DNA of 42,689 bases, taken from an uncultured Lachnospiraceae bacterium. Its GTDB lineage: Bacteria; Bacillota; Clostridia; Lachnospirales; Lachnospiraceae. Under the pieces are notes generated by a model, which was not told the origin of the DNA, did no database searches, and saw only the letters and a program-made list of their open reading frames with translations. Both the position numbers and the translations under genes were made by a program. The DNA is taken from assembly GCA_947170415.1 (NCBI GenBank), contig CAMVTN010000006.1, forward strand, positions 1 through 42,689, written 5' to 3'. This document shows positions 1 through 8,069 of this stretch, in pieces (positions within the stretch are counted from its first letter, which is position 1; every line of letters begins with the position of its first letter).

Positions 1-701
1 TGATAGTCGACTATGAAAGCGATTATGATGAGGAAAAGAAGTCTAAGTATTTGGGTTACATTGCAAGGCTTGCGAAGACTTTATATAATGAACTTAAGTA
101 TTACCCAAAACTCAGGGTATTGATCATCTATACAGCAGATGTAACGAGAAAACGGACAAAACCAGAACTTGACATGGGCGCCTTTAAGATGCATCTCGAG
201 GAAGCATTTCTGTCAGAGATTGATGGAGATGAGATTTTCGAGAGAGTGAATGAAGAGTCTGATAAGAAAAGAAAGCTTGATGATCGGGAGTTGATGCAGC
301 TCATAATTGTTCCTCTCACATACAAGAGGAAAGAGGATAAACAGAAGGCAATCGAAAGAGTAATCAATCTTCTAGACAATATCGACGATGAACGTCAAAG
401 AGTTTTTGTATTAAAGGGGTTACTTGTTTTTTGTGATAAGGTGATATTAAAACCTTTTGCAAAAAAGATAAGGAGGATGCTTATGAAGACACAAGTAGAG
501 CAGATAATAGAACAGGAAAAACTGGATGCAATAGCTGCTAAAGTTGCTGAGACAACAGCGACGGTCACCACAACAGTAACAAAGAGTGTATCAGAGAACA
601 TTGCAAGGAACTTCCTCAAATCCGGAAGTGCGCCGGAAGAGGTTGCAATAAATACTGGATTATCTCTCCAGGCTGTAATGGAACTTCAGAAGAATCTGTA
701 A
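1..701 (+). CDS. Rpn family recombination-promoting nuclease / PD-(D/E)XK transposase-like protein, 3' part
   Basis: The reading frame is open from base 3 to the stop at 699-701, so the gene begins left of the window; about 232 residues are visible. The composition is charged and helical. The tail reads like Rpn/YhgA-like proteins: a segment rich in Thr/Val/Ala heptads (about residues 165-205 of the visible part), then ARNFLKSGSAPEEVAINTG and LSLQAVMEL, matching the family's C-terminal helix-turn-helix-like ending. The catalytic PD-(D/E)XK core expected in the N-terminal half is mostly outside the window, so activity cannot be judged. Rpn proteins are DNA nucleases linked to RecA-independent recombination and are often present in many copies in Lachnospiraceae. 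It is not part of the polysaccharide operon: a terminator separates them. Confidence 0.7.
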   Translation, partial: IVDYESDYDEEKKSKYLGYIARLAKTLYNELKYYPKLRVLIIYTADVTRKRTKPELDMGAFKMHLEEAFLSEIDGDEIFERVNEESDKKRKLDDRELMQLIIVPLTYKRKEDKQKAIERVINLLDNIDDERQRVFVLKGLLVFCDKVILKPFAKKIRRMLMKTQVEQIIEQEKLDAIAAKVAETTATVTTTVTKSVSENIARNFLKSGSAPEEVAINTGLSLQAVMELQKNL

Positions 702-743
702 GCTGAATGCACGGTAAAGACAATAGAATAACTTGGGATGATC

Positions 744-792
744 AACTCCTGGTGTAAGGTAGGAACTACTGCCTTATAGCGGGAGTTTTTTT
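744..792 (+). terminator. Rho-independent terminator after the Rpn-like gene
   Basis: A two-tier hairpin. The outer stem AACTCC (744-749) pairs with GGGAGTT (781-787). The inner stem TAAGGTAG (755-762) pairs with CTGCCTTA (769-776) with one G-U pair and loop GAACTA. A run of seven T ends at 792. It isolates the nuclease gene from the polysaccharide locus. Confidence 0.8.
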
Positions 793-1083
793 AGAGAGAA
801 GGTCAGACCTTATTGTATAAAAGAAGTTGTCGCATCTGCGGAGTTTACGACCAAGAAAGTTGAGTAGCCATTGGAATTTGCCCATTATCGCAGGCGATTT
901 AATTGACAAAATCCGTTACGTGAGCGAGCTGAAAGCGAGTGAGCAGTAACCTAAGTTGCCGAAGCATTTGAGAATAGGCGGTTGAGCGCTGACGACGAGG
1001 CGATGTGTTCACGTGTATGATGTACCACTTCGGGCGGTCGTCACTTCTTGCAAAAAATCTTTATTATCTGCCGGTCATTTTAT
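793..1083. other. Non-coding upstream region of the polysaccharide operon
   Basis: No credible gene lies between the terminator and the operon promoter. The stretch holds a 13-base palindrome (AAGGTC-A-GACCTT, 799-811), a small CGCA/TGCG hairpin near 835, and a segment bounded by GTTAC (915-919) and GTAAC (945-949). The inside of that segment is purine-rich and repetitive (GAGCGAGCTGAAAGCGAG). A TTGACA at 903-908 has no matching -10 box. It could be a long regulatory region or a small structured RNA; the sequence alone does not decide. Confidence 0.35.
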
Positions 1084-1112
1084 TTGAGCAAATAGTGCAA
1101 TCGTGCTACAAT
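1084..1112 (+). promoter_or_regulatory. Sigma-A type promoter of the polysaccharide operon
   Basis: TTGAGC (1084-1089), a 17-base spacer, then TACAAT (1107-1112). The expected transcription start is about 1119-1120, only two or three bases before the ATG at 1122, so the first message may be leaderless. AATCGT (1099-1104) and ACGATT (1116-1121) form an inverted repeat around the -10 box, a possible operator. Confidence 0.65.
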
Positions 1113-1121
1113 AAAACGATT

Positions 1122-2156
1122 ATGGATAATAAACAAATAGAAAAAACAAAATCGGGACCGAAAGTATCGGTCATTTCAATAATAGCAGATGTCGCACCTT
1201 TTTTGCCTAAGTGCATCGACAGCCTTTTAAGCCAGGACTGGAAAAATCTGGAAATCATACTCGTAGTAGGGGTTGAGAATCCGAAGCACCCGGAAGAAGA
1301 CGAGTGTTATGAGATCGCCAGAGAAAAAACTGCGGGTGACGAGCGGGTCAATCTGGTTGTCATCAAGAAAAGCGGCGCAGGTGATGCGAGAAATCACGGT
1401 CTTAAGGCGGTTACAGGTCAGTATATCGCGTTTGTGGACGGTGATGACTGGGTTGAGCCTACATTTATTACGCATCAGATGAAGATGATGAGTGAGCATC
1501 TGGCAGATATCGCCGTGTGCGGCAAGTGGAGCGAATACCCGGACGGCTCGGTGAAAGACACCTATAAGCCTGTTCAGGAGCTGTATCCCGAGGCAGCATT
1601 TAGAATGATCCTTGAAGGAACAGGCTTCTTTTTCCACTGCTGGGACAAGCTTTTTAAGGCAGAATTGTTCAAAGATGTGACATTTCCGACAGACAGATAT
1701 GTGGAAGACAGGTACATAATCGGCGGGATTGTTGCAAAGGCCAATAAGATCGTCTTTGACAGGACACCGCTGTATCACTTCCGCGTTCGTTCAGATTCTC
1801 TGTCACGCATAACAAAAATGTCAGAGATAAATACAGAAGCAGACATAGAGTTTTGTGATTATACAGAAAAGCATTTTCCTGCGTTAAAAGAGCAGTGCGA
1901 GGCATTTTTGCTGTATGATCACATAACTTGTATTCAGAATGCGCTTGTGAACGGAACATTTACGGAGGAAAGCGCGGCAGAGCATTTGGCCTATATCCGT
2001 GAGCACAGGAAGAATGCAAAAGAAAACAGCTATGTAAACAAAAATACCCGTATAAAGGCATTTCTCGCGGTCTATTTCAGACCGGGATTACGATATATAA
2101 CAATGCGCGGAAAAAAACGCGCGGAGAAACAGCATGAAAAGTTCAGTATTTCATAA
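1122..2156 (+). CDS. GT2 family glycosyltransferase
   Basis: A 344-residue cytoplasmic transferase of GT-A fold that adds a sugar from a nucleotide donor to the growing repeat unit; donor and acceptor cannot be read from sequence. The family core begins at about residue 13 (PKVSVISI). GAGDARNHGL (about 85-94) and the metal-binding DGDDW (106-110) follow. The frame extends upstream to 1005, but I chose ATG 1122: the conserved fold starts 12 residues later and the promoter -10 box lies inside the longer version. There is no clear ribosome site before this ATG, consistent with a leaderless start. The 3' end overlaps the next gene by 23 bases. It is the first gene of the operon. Confidence 0.88.
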   Translation: MDNKQIEKTKSGPKVSVISIIADVAPFLPKCIDSLLSQDWKNLEIILVVGVENPKHPEEDECYEIAREKTAGDERVNLVVIKKSGAGDARNHGLKAVTGQYIAFVDGDDWVEPTFITHQMKMMSEHLADIAVCGKWSEYPDGSVKDTYKPVQELYPEAAFRMILEGTGFFFHCWDKLFKAELFKDVTFPTDRYVEDRYIIGGIVAKANKIVFDRTPLYHFRVRSDSLSRITKMSEINTEADIEFCDYTEKHFPALKEQCEAFLLYDHITCIQNALVNGTFTEESAAEHLAYIREHRKNAKENSYVNKNTRIKAFLAVYFRPGLRYITMRGKKRAEKQHEKFSIS

Positions 2157-3852
2157 TAAGAAAATATTATTTATTTGCCGTGAGACCTACTCAAAGCCGT
2201 TATGGTTTCTCGCGCGTGACCTCGCAAAGGACAATAAAGTCGGTGCATTTTATATAATGTCCAGTGAGAGCCGATTTGCAAAGTGTTATTACAATGAGCA
2301 TACGATCTGGGAATTCAGAGAAAATCTTCCTGAATGTAAGCTCTATGATGTGAGTGATATCTGCGATAAGTTCGTGGAAGGCATGGAGAAATTCAGGCGA
2401 GAGGGCGGACTTGACGGTAAAGGTCACGGAAAGAGAAGCCGTATTCTTATCGACAGACCTGATGACCCAAAGACAAAGGGACCTGCGGATATTGAATTCC
2501 TGAAAATGATCGAGCGTGAGTATACTCATTTCAAGACTTTGGGTCTCCAGCTCATGAGCTCTCAGGAAAACACAAAACATTATCACTGGAGAGAGTACTG
2601 GTCAGTTACCAGTGATGAAGAAAATCAGTACTGGCTGGAGCTTAATTATAAAAAGATCTTTGAGGTACTGGATGATTTTCAGCCGGATGTGATACTTGAT
2701 CTCGATAATGCTGAACTTCAGAGAACACTTCTCTGTGAGGTTGCATGGAAGAGAAAAATCCCGTATCTCACTATCGAATATGGTAAATACGGTTATTGGA
2801 AGTATCCGAGTTTCCAGAATTCTTTTGGTATCGATCCGTATTTTAGAAAAATATACGAAGATAAGCTAAAACTCTCTGATGAAGAGATGGCTGAGTCTAT
2901 AAATTATATAAAGGATTTCCGTGAGAAATCAGACATTATGAATCCGGAGTTTGCAGGCTCTGTCACAACGCAGTACGAGAGAGACAGCTGGCTCTGGATA
3001 CTTCGCGTGATGAGGGGCAAGTGGAATTACTTTATGGATCAGGACCGTAAAGGAAATAACAGGGCGATAAAGAAAAAGAGTAATATGCTCTATGCCCGTA
3101 CATGGCCTTACATTAAGTATTACTGGAATGCCATGACGAGAAAGAGAAAATTCCTCGTTCCGAATGATCTGTTTGAAGTTCCGGTAGAAGGTGAAGACTA
3201 TGTATATATGCCGCTTCACCTGATACCTGAGTCATCAGTTTTTGTAAAGGCGTCCTACTATGTGGATGAGTTGAATCTCATCGAGCAGATAAGTAAGTCC
3301 CTGCCGGTTGGCTGGAAGCTTTACGTAAAAGAGCATCAGGCAATGCTTGGTGAGCGTGATCCTGAGTTTTACAGAAAAGCCGGAGAGATCGCAAATGTCC
3401 GTGTAGTTCAGATAAATCATTATAAGGATCCGAAGCCGTGGATAGCAAAGGCAAAGGGTGTTGTGACCATTACAGGAACAGCAGCGTATGAGGCTGCTCT
3501 TCTTGGAAAGAGATCTATCGTATTTGGAGATGTTCCGTTCTCTATAATCGACGGTGTTACAAGGATCCGTTCGTATGAGGATCTTCCGGAAGCGATCCGT
3601 TCATTTGGAGCGATCGACAATATCCATTCGGCTGCAGCTTATCTGGAGGCAGTTAAGGAAGCCGGCGCGGAAGTAAAGATCTTTGAGCTGATGGACGGCG
3701 CAGAAGATATTTTTGCAGGTAAGACAAAAGAAACACCGGAGTTTGATGAAATGCTTCAGGAACTCCTTTATTTCTATGAAAAGGGATATCAGAGGTGGCT
3801 TAACGGAGAGATCCGTGATGACGTGCCGAAGGATGGAGGAAAAAATGAGTAA
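2134..3852 (+). CDS. KpsC/KpsS-like capsule polysaccharide transferase
   Basis: A 572-residue protein without membrane segments. The C-terminal half carries the hallmarks of the capsule-polysaccharide biosynthesis family (PF05159-like): YMPLHLIPESSV (about 357-368), then KLYVKEHQAMLG and VTITGTAAYEAALLGK (about 441-456), followed by FGDVPF. The family includes the Kdo transferases KpsC and KpsS, which use a CMP-activated acidic sugar. The next gene makes a nonulosonic acid, so a role in transferring that sugar is a reasonable inference but unproven. The N-terminal roughly 340 residues are not recognised in detail. A ribosome site CGGAG stands 8 bases before the ATG. The stop overlaps the neuB start (ATGAGTAA). 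Confidence 0.72.
   Translation: MKSSVFHNKKILFICRETYSKPLWFLARDLAKDNKVGAFYIMSSESRFAKCYYNEHTIWEFRENLPECKLYDVSDICDKFVEGMEKFRREGGLDGKGHGKRSRILIDRPDDPKTKGPADIEFLKMIEREYTHFKTLGLQLMSSQENTKHYHWREYWSVTSDEENQYWLELNYKKIFEVLDDFQPDVILDLDNAELQRTLLCEVAWKRKIPYLTIEYGKYGYWKYPSFQNSFGIDPYFRKIYEDKLKLSDEEMAESINYIKDFREKSDIMNPEFAGSVTTQYERDSWLWILRVMRGKWNYFMDQDRKGNNRAIKKKSNMLYARTWPYIKYYWNAMTRKRKFLVPNDLFEVPVEGEDYVYMPLHLIPESSVFVKASYYVDELNLIEQISKSLPVGWKLYVKEHQAMLGERDPEFYRKAGEIANVRVVQINHYKDPKPWIAKAKGVVTITGTAAYEAALLGKRSIVFGDVPFSIIDGVTRIRSYEDLPEAIRSFGAIDNIHSAAAYLEAVKEAGAEVKIFELMDGAEDIFAGKTKETPEFDEMLQELLYFYEKGYQRWLNGEIRDDVPKDGGKNE
3836..3840 (+). promoter_or_regulatory. Ribosome binding site fixing the neuB start
   Basis: GGAGG followed by AAAA and ATG at 3845. 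The frame is open upstream to 3713, but only this ATG has a ribosome site, and it sits in the typical coupled overlap with the preceding stop codon. Confidence 0.7.
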
Positions 3853-4918
3853 AAGTATCATTGTTGACCGTCTGAAAGAGGACAAGTTTACACTGATCGC
3901 TGAGATCGGAGTGAATTATTACGATATTGCGGCAGAGAAGGGAATTTCCAACATGGATGCGGCGAAGCTCATGATAAAAGAAGCTGCCGAAGCAGGAATC
4001 CATGCGGTAAAATTCCAGACCTATAAGGCAGGAACTCTCGCAGCAAAGGCTTCACCGGCATATTGGGACAGAACAGAGGAGCCGACAGGTTCACAGTACG
4101 AACTTTTCCAGAAATTCGATTCTTTTGGTGAAAAAGAGTACAGAGAACTTAAAGAGTATTCAGACTCGATCGGCATAGAGTTTTTATCAACAGCTTTTGA
4201 CTTTGAATCAGCAGATTATCTTGAGCCATTGATGGAAGTTTACAAGATTTCATCTTCAGATCTTTCCAACCTGCCGTTCATCGAGTATCAGGCACGTAAA
4301 AATAAGCCGATCCTTCTGTCTGTAGGTGCATCAAACCTCGATGAGATCCATCGTGCAGTAGACCTGATCCATAGCGTTAATGATAAGAAAGTCACACTGC
4401 TTCACTGTGTTCTTGAGTATCCGACACCGCTTAAAGACGCAAACCTCTTAAAGATCGAGGCTCTTAAAAAGGAGTTTCCGGATTGCTACATTGGTTATTC
4501 CGACCATACAAAGCCACAGCCCGGGTTTGATGTGCTGAAAACAGCATATAATCTCGGTGCTGTAGTGATCGAGAAGCATTTTACGCTGAATAAATCACTT
4601 GTGGGAAATGATCATTATCATGCTATGGATCCCGAAGATGCAAGAGATATCCTTGATGGTATCAAGCTTCTCGACATGATCCGAGGAAATGGTGAGATAA
4701 AGGCTCTGGAAACAGAAAGCGCTGCAAGAGCAAATGCCAGAAGATCAATCGTAACAAACTGTGACATCAAGGCGGGTACAGTCATCACGAAAGAAATGCT
4801 TACATTTAAGCGTCCCGGCACAGGTATCTCTCCGTCTGACATCGATAAGGTTGTAGGCAGGAAGGCAGCGGCAGATATCAGCGAAGATACTATTCTTACA
4901 CAGGATATGTTAGGTTGA
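3845..4918 (+). CDS. neuB: NeuB-family nonulosonic acid (sialic/legionaminic/pseudaminic) synthase
   Basis: A 357-residue enzyme of usual family length. It condenses phosphoenolpyruvate with a six-carbon amino sugar to a nine-carbon nonulosonic acid in the cytoplasm. The N-terminal TIM barrel is evident: LIAEIGVNYYD near residue 17, AVKFQTYKAGTLA near 55-67, ISSSDLSNLPF, GYSDHT and EKHFTLNKS. The C-terminal SAF (antifreeze-like) domain starts near 295 (ARRSIVTNCDIKAG) and carries the Arg that reaches into the partner subunit's active site. Sequence alone does not separate the sialic, legionaminic and pseudaminic types. The PseG-like hydrolase two genes on favours the last two. It is coupled to the preceding gene. 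Confidence 0.9.
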   Translation: MSKSIIVDRLKEDKFTLIAEIGVNYYDIAAEKGISNMDAAKLMIKEAAEAGIHAVKFQTYKAGTLAAKASPAYWDRTEEPTGSQYELFQKFDSFGEKEYRELKEYSDSIGIEFLSTAFDFESADYLEPLMEVYKISSSDLSNLPFIEYQARKNKPILLSVGASNLDEIHRAVDLIHSVNDKKVTLLHCVLEYPTPLKDANLLKIEALKKEFPDCYIGYSDHTKPQPGFDVLKTAYNLGAVVIEKHFTLNKSLVGNDHYHAMDPEDARDILDGIKLLDMIRGNGEIKALETESAARANARRSIVTNCDIKAGTVITKEMLTFKRPGTGISPSDIDKVVGRKAAADISEDTILTQDMLG

Positions 4919-4944
4919 TCTGTGAAAAATAAATTTGAAGTACA

Positions 4945-4969
4945 GTTGTAAATATTCAATATTTACAAC
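4945..4969. repeat. Perfect 25-base palindrome between neuB and the flippase gene
   Basis: GTTGTAAATATT (4945-4956), a single C, then AATATTTACAAC (4958-4969): 12 of 12 bases are complementary. There is no T-run after it, so it is not a classical terminator. A weak promoter reading (TTGAAG 4935-4940, 17 bases, AATATT 4958-4963) would put the palindrome inside the spacer and -10 box, as an operator would be. It may equally be an RNA hairpin in the operon message. Confidence 0.7.
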
Positions 4970-4992
4970 GTCACTTTACGAAAGATTATTTT

Positions 4993-6411
4993 ATGGAAAA
5001 TAACAGTACCAAGGCTGTAAAGTCCGGTTTCTGGTATGTACTGAGTAACGTGCTTATCCGCGCGGTGGGAATCATAACCGCGCCGATATACACGCGGCTC
5101 CTGACACCTGCAGAAACCGGCTACGCCAATAGTTTTAATAGTTACGTGTCCATTATAACTGTGGTCACGTGTTTATGCCTGATATACAGCGTAGGTCGGG
5201 CAAAATTAGATTTTAAGGACGAATTTGACGAATACATGTCATCTATCCAGACGCTTTCAAGCGGATTTGGTCTGATCGTCATGATACTCGTCATGTTTTT
5301 TTGTCCGGCAGATGGATTTCTGAAATTCCCCAGATTGGTGATATTTATAATGTTTGCATATCTGGCGGTCTATCCATCAATAGACTATATGCAGTACAGA
5401 TATCGCTTTGAATACAAATATAAAGAAAATATAGCGATATCAATAATAATCACTGTTGCGACACTGGGACTTACGCTTGCACTTCTTTTTATAAATCCCG
5501 CAGACCGTGGATTTATGAAGATCCTCGGAACTGTTATCCCCAGTGCAGCGGTAGCGCTTTGGTGTTATATAAATCTTCTGCGGCGAGGAAAGACACTTTA
5601 TAAAAAAGAGTACTGGATATATGCTCTTAAGATCGGTATTCCGATGATACCTCATGGTCTTGCTCTTATTTTGTTATCACGAATAGATGTAACCATGATA
5701 CAGAATATTTGTGGTGATTCGGATACAGGTCTTTATACCTCGGGTTATACCATAGGAACACTGCTGATGTTTATAACTAATGCTGTTTCGCAGGCTTGGC
5801 TTCCATGGTTCAATGAGCAGATGTATGAGGAAAACAGAGAAGCGATACGCGAGAAGAATAAATTGCTCATGTTTTACGGCTGTGTAATGACACTTTTCTT
5901 TGTCGCAGCGGCACCGGAAGCGGTAAAAATCCTCTTTCACAGAAATTATTGGGATTCCATGTGGGTCGTTCCGCCGGTGGCACTTGGAACGCTGTGTCAG
6001 TACTTTTATACAAACTATGTAAATCTTGAGCTTTATACTAAAAAGACAGCATTGATCGCCGGAAACTCTGTGATCGCTGCGATCATAAATATAGGTCTGA
6101 ATGCATACTACATACCGAGATACGGATATATAGCAGCTGCATATACAACTCTTGCAGGATATTTTGCTCTGATGATACTGCATTATATCTGCACGAGATT
6201 CATGCTTAGAGAAAAGGTTTATGCAGACGGTCTTTATTTTGTGATGGTGATCCTTACGAGCGCAGCAGGAATCGCATTGTCGGTTCTGTATCCGAACTGG
6301 ATCCTTAGATATGCGTTGCTTGCGGTAGTCGCAGCTATTTTGGCAATTATAAAAAAGAATGATATAATCATGGCGATTTGTTTCGTTCGGAGGAAATTTT
6401 TTAAATCATGA
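4993..6411 (+). CDS. Wzx-type oligosaccharide flippase (first of two)
   Basis: A 472-residue polytopic membrane protein with about 12-14 hydrophobic segments from residue 15 to the end. It belongs to the MOP (multidrug/oligosaccharidyl-lipid/polysaccharide exporter) superfamily, whose members move lipid-linked repeat units across the membrane. Family-like features are the N-terminal KSGFWYVLSNVLIRAVGIIT, then PIYTRLLTPAETGYAN, and the mid-protein SRIDVTMIQNICGDSDTGLY. The ribosome site is weak. The end overlaps the next gene by ATGA. Its position between neuB and the CMP-sugar synthetase suggests it handles a nonulosonate-containing unit (inference). Confidence 0.87.
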   Translation: MENNSTKAVKSGFWYVLSNVLIRAVGIITAPIYTRLLTPAETGYANSFNSYVSIITVVTCLCLIYSVGRAKLDFKDEFDEYMSSIQTLSSGFGLIVMILVMFFCPADGFLKFPRLVIFIMFAYLAVYPSIDYMQYRYRFEYKYKENIAISIIITVATLGLTLALLFINPADRGFMKILGTVIPSAAVALWCYINLLRRGKTLYKKEYWIYALKIGIPMIPHGLALILLSRIDVTMIQNICGDSDTGLYTSGYTIGTLLMFITNAVSQAWLPWFNEQMYEENREAIREKNKLLMFYGCVMTLFFVAAAPEAVKILFHRNYWDSMWVVPPVALGTLCQYFYTNYVNLELYTKKTALIAGNSVIAAIINIGLNAYYIPRYGYIAAAYTTLAGYFALMILHYICTRFMLREKVYADGLYFVMVILTSAAGIALSVLYPNWILRYALLAVVAAILAIIKKNDIIMAICFVRRKFFKS

Positions 6412-8069
6412 AGATTTTAGTGTGTATCCCTGCGCGTGGAGGCTCAAAACGTATCCCGCGAAAAAATGTAAGACTTATGGATGGCAGACCGCTGATACTT
6501 TATTCAGTTGATAATGCCTGTACTCTTGCAGAAAAATATGACGTGGACGTGGTAGTATCAACAGACGACGAGGAGCTCTCAAGCATAGTAGAGAGCACCG
6601 GAGTCGATGTGGTGATGCGAGATCCTTCTCTTGCGACAGATGGAGTCACACTTGATCCTGTGATCCATGACGCTGTGTGCAAAATGGAAGAGAGAAAGGG
6701 CGTGCATTATGACACGGTCATTACTATGCAGGCAACTTCTCCGACCCTTAAGGCAAAGACCGTTTTGGCGGCTATTGACTATTTCGAAAAAAATAACTTT
6801 GACACAGTGATAAGTGTTGTTAATAAGCCGCATTTATCATGGACGGAGAAAGACGGACAGATAGTAAAGAATTATGAGAAGAGACTTAATTCCCAGTTCC
6901 TTCCAAAAAACTATCTGGAGACAGGCGGATTCCTCATTACAAAACGTGAGTGTGTGTCAAAGAATAATCGCATAGGAGAAAATGTATCTGTTTTTGAGAC
7001 TAGTCCGGAAGAAGCTGTTGATATTGATACATACGAGGATTGGATCACGGCGGAGGCTATTCTTGGCAGAAAAAAGATCCTTTTCAGAACGGTAGGAAAG
7101 AGAAAGCTCGGAATGGGACACATTTATAGATGTTTGTCCCTTGCATATAAGCTTATCGGGCATGAGCTTTTGTTTGTTACCGACGCTGAAAGTGAAATGG
7201 GAATTGAAAGACTTAAGAGTTCTTTCTTCCCGTTTGAGGTTATTTCAAACAAGATAGAATATGAGCAGGTGCTTGCCACATATAAGCCGGATATCGTTAT
7301 AAATGACATTTTGGATACGGAAGAGGATCTTATCCGATTAGAGAGAAAGTACACTGACAGGATCGTGAATTTTGAAGATACGGGAAGCGGCGCGCGTCTT
7401 GCGGATGCGGTTATAAATGCTCTTTATGAGAATCATACCGATCGTCCCGGAAATGTGTACGAAGGCTCTGATTATTATTTTATCCGTGATGAGTTTCTTG
7501 AGGAGAAGCCAAAGAAGTTTTCTGAAGAGTGTAAAAATATAATGATCATCTTCGGAGGTTCTGATCCTGCGGATCTTACAGGTCGTCTATACAGTATTGC
7601 AGAGAAACTTCATGATGAAATGCCGGAGACAGCATTCCACTTCATCACAGGTTTTGGCTATGCACATAAAGATCAGGTGGTGGATATACCGGAGAAAAAA
7701 ATCTTCGTTCATAATGATGTGAAGCGTGTTTCAGCGTATATGAAAAATGCGGATCTCGCCATTACCAGTCAGGGACGTACCATCTATGAGCTTGCAAGTA
7801 TGGGTGTTCCGGCTATCGTTCTGGCACAGAATGAGCGAGAAGCACAGCATGTATTTGCCGGTATCCAGAATGGATTTATTAATCTCGGTCTAGGAAGCAG
7901 AACAGATGATACCACAGTGATACAGACTATACGTTGGCTTGTAAATACACCGAATGTCCGTCGTGAGATGCGTTCTGCAGAGCTTACAAAGAAATTTGAA
8001 AACGGACAGAAGCGAGTAATAGATCTGATACTTGAAGATCCTGAAGAGGCAATGGGTGTGAGGAAGTGA
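6408..8069 (+). CDS. Bifunctional CMP-nonulosonate cytidylyltransferase / PseG-like UDP-sugar hydrolase
   Basis: A 553-residue fusion. Residues 1-225 are a NeuA/PseF-type cytidylyltransferase: IPARGGSKRIPRKN at 7-20, VVVSTDDEEL, MQATSPTLKA, and the conserved end VDIDTYEDW. Residues about 226-545 match PseG, the hydrolase that removes UDP from a 2,4-diacetamido trideoxyhexose: GMGHIYRCLSLA (about 236-247, including the conserved His), IIFGGSDPADL, and the GT28-like SQGRTIYELASMGVPAIVL. In the pseudaminic and legionaminic pathways these steps flank NeuB (hydrolysis before, CMP activation after), so one polypeptide covers both sides of the NeuB reaction. PseB, PseC and PseH are not in the window. 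It overlaps both neighbours by 4 bases. Confidence 0.87.
   Translation: MKILVCIPARGGSKRIPRKNVRLMDGRPLILYSVDNACTLAEKYDVDVVVSTDDEELSSIVESTGVDVVMRDPSLATDGVTLDPVIHDAVCKMEERKGVHYDTVITMQATSPTLKAKTVLAAIDYFEKNNFDTVISVVNKPHLSWTEKDGQIVKNYEKRLNSQFLPKNYLETGGFLITKRECVSKNNRIGENVSVFETSPEEAVDIDTYEDWITAEAILGRKKILFRTVGKRKLGMGHIYRCLSLAYKLIGHELLFVTDAESEMGIERLKSSFFPFEVISNKIEYEQVLATYKPDIVINDILDTEEDLIRLERKYTDRIVNFEDTGSGARLADAVINALYENHTDRPGNVYEGSDYYFIRDEFLEEKPKKFSEECKNIMIIFGGSDPADLTGRLYSIAEKLHDEMPETAFHFITGFGYAHKDQVVDIPEKKIFVHNDVKRVSAYMKNADLAITSQGRTIYELASMGVPAIVLAQNEREAQHVFAGIQNGFINLGLGSRTDDTTVIQTIRWLVNTPNVRREMRSAELTKKFENGQKRVIDLILEDPEEAMGVRK

Noticed and set aside
899-949. TTGACA at 903-908 as an operon promoter
   Set aside because: No acceptable -10 sequence lies 15-19 bases downstream.
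1005-1121. Longer N-terminus for the first GT2 (start at 1005)
   Set aside because: It would place the promoter -10 box inside the gene, and the added residues do not resemble the family; the fold starts just after ATG 1122.
702-1121. JUMPstart/ops-type element of polysaccharide operons
   Set aside because: No recognisable ops core was found, and such RfaH-linked sites belong to Gram-negative bacteria.
3713-3844. Longer N-terminus for neuB
   Set aside because: It lies within the upstream gene in another frame, has no ribosome site, and GGAGG clearly marks ATG 3845.
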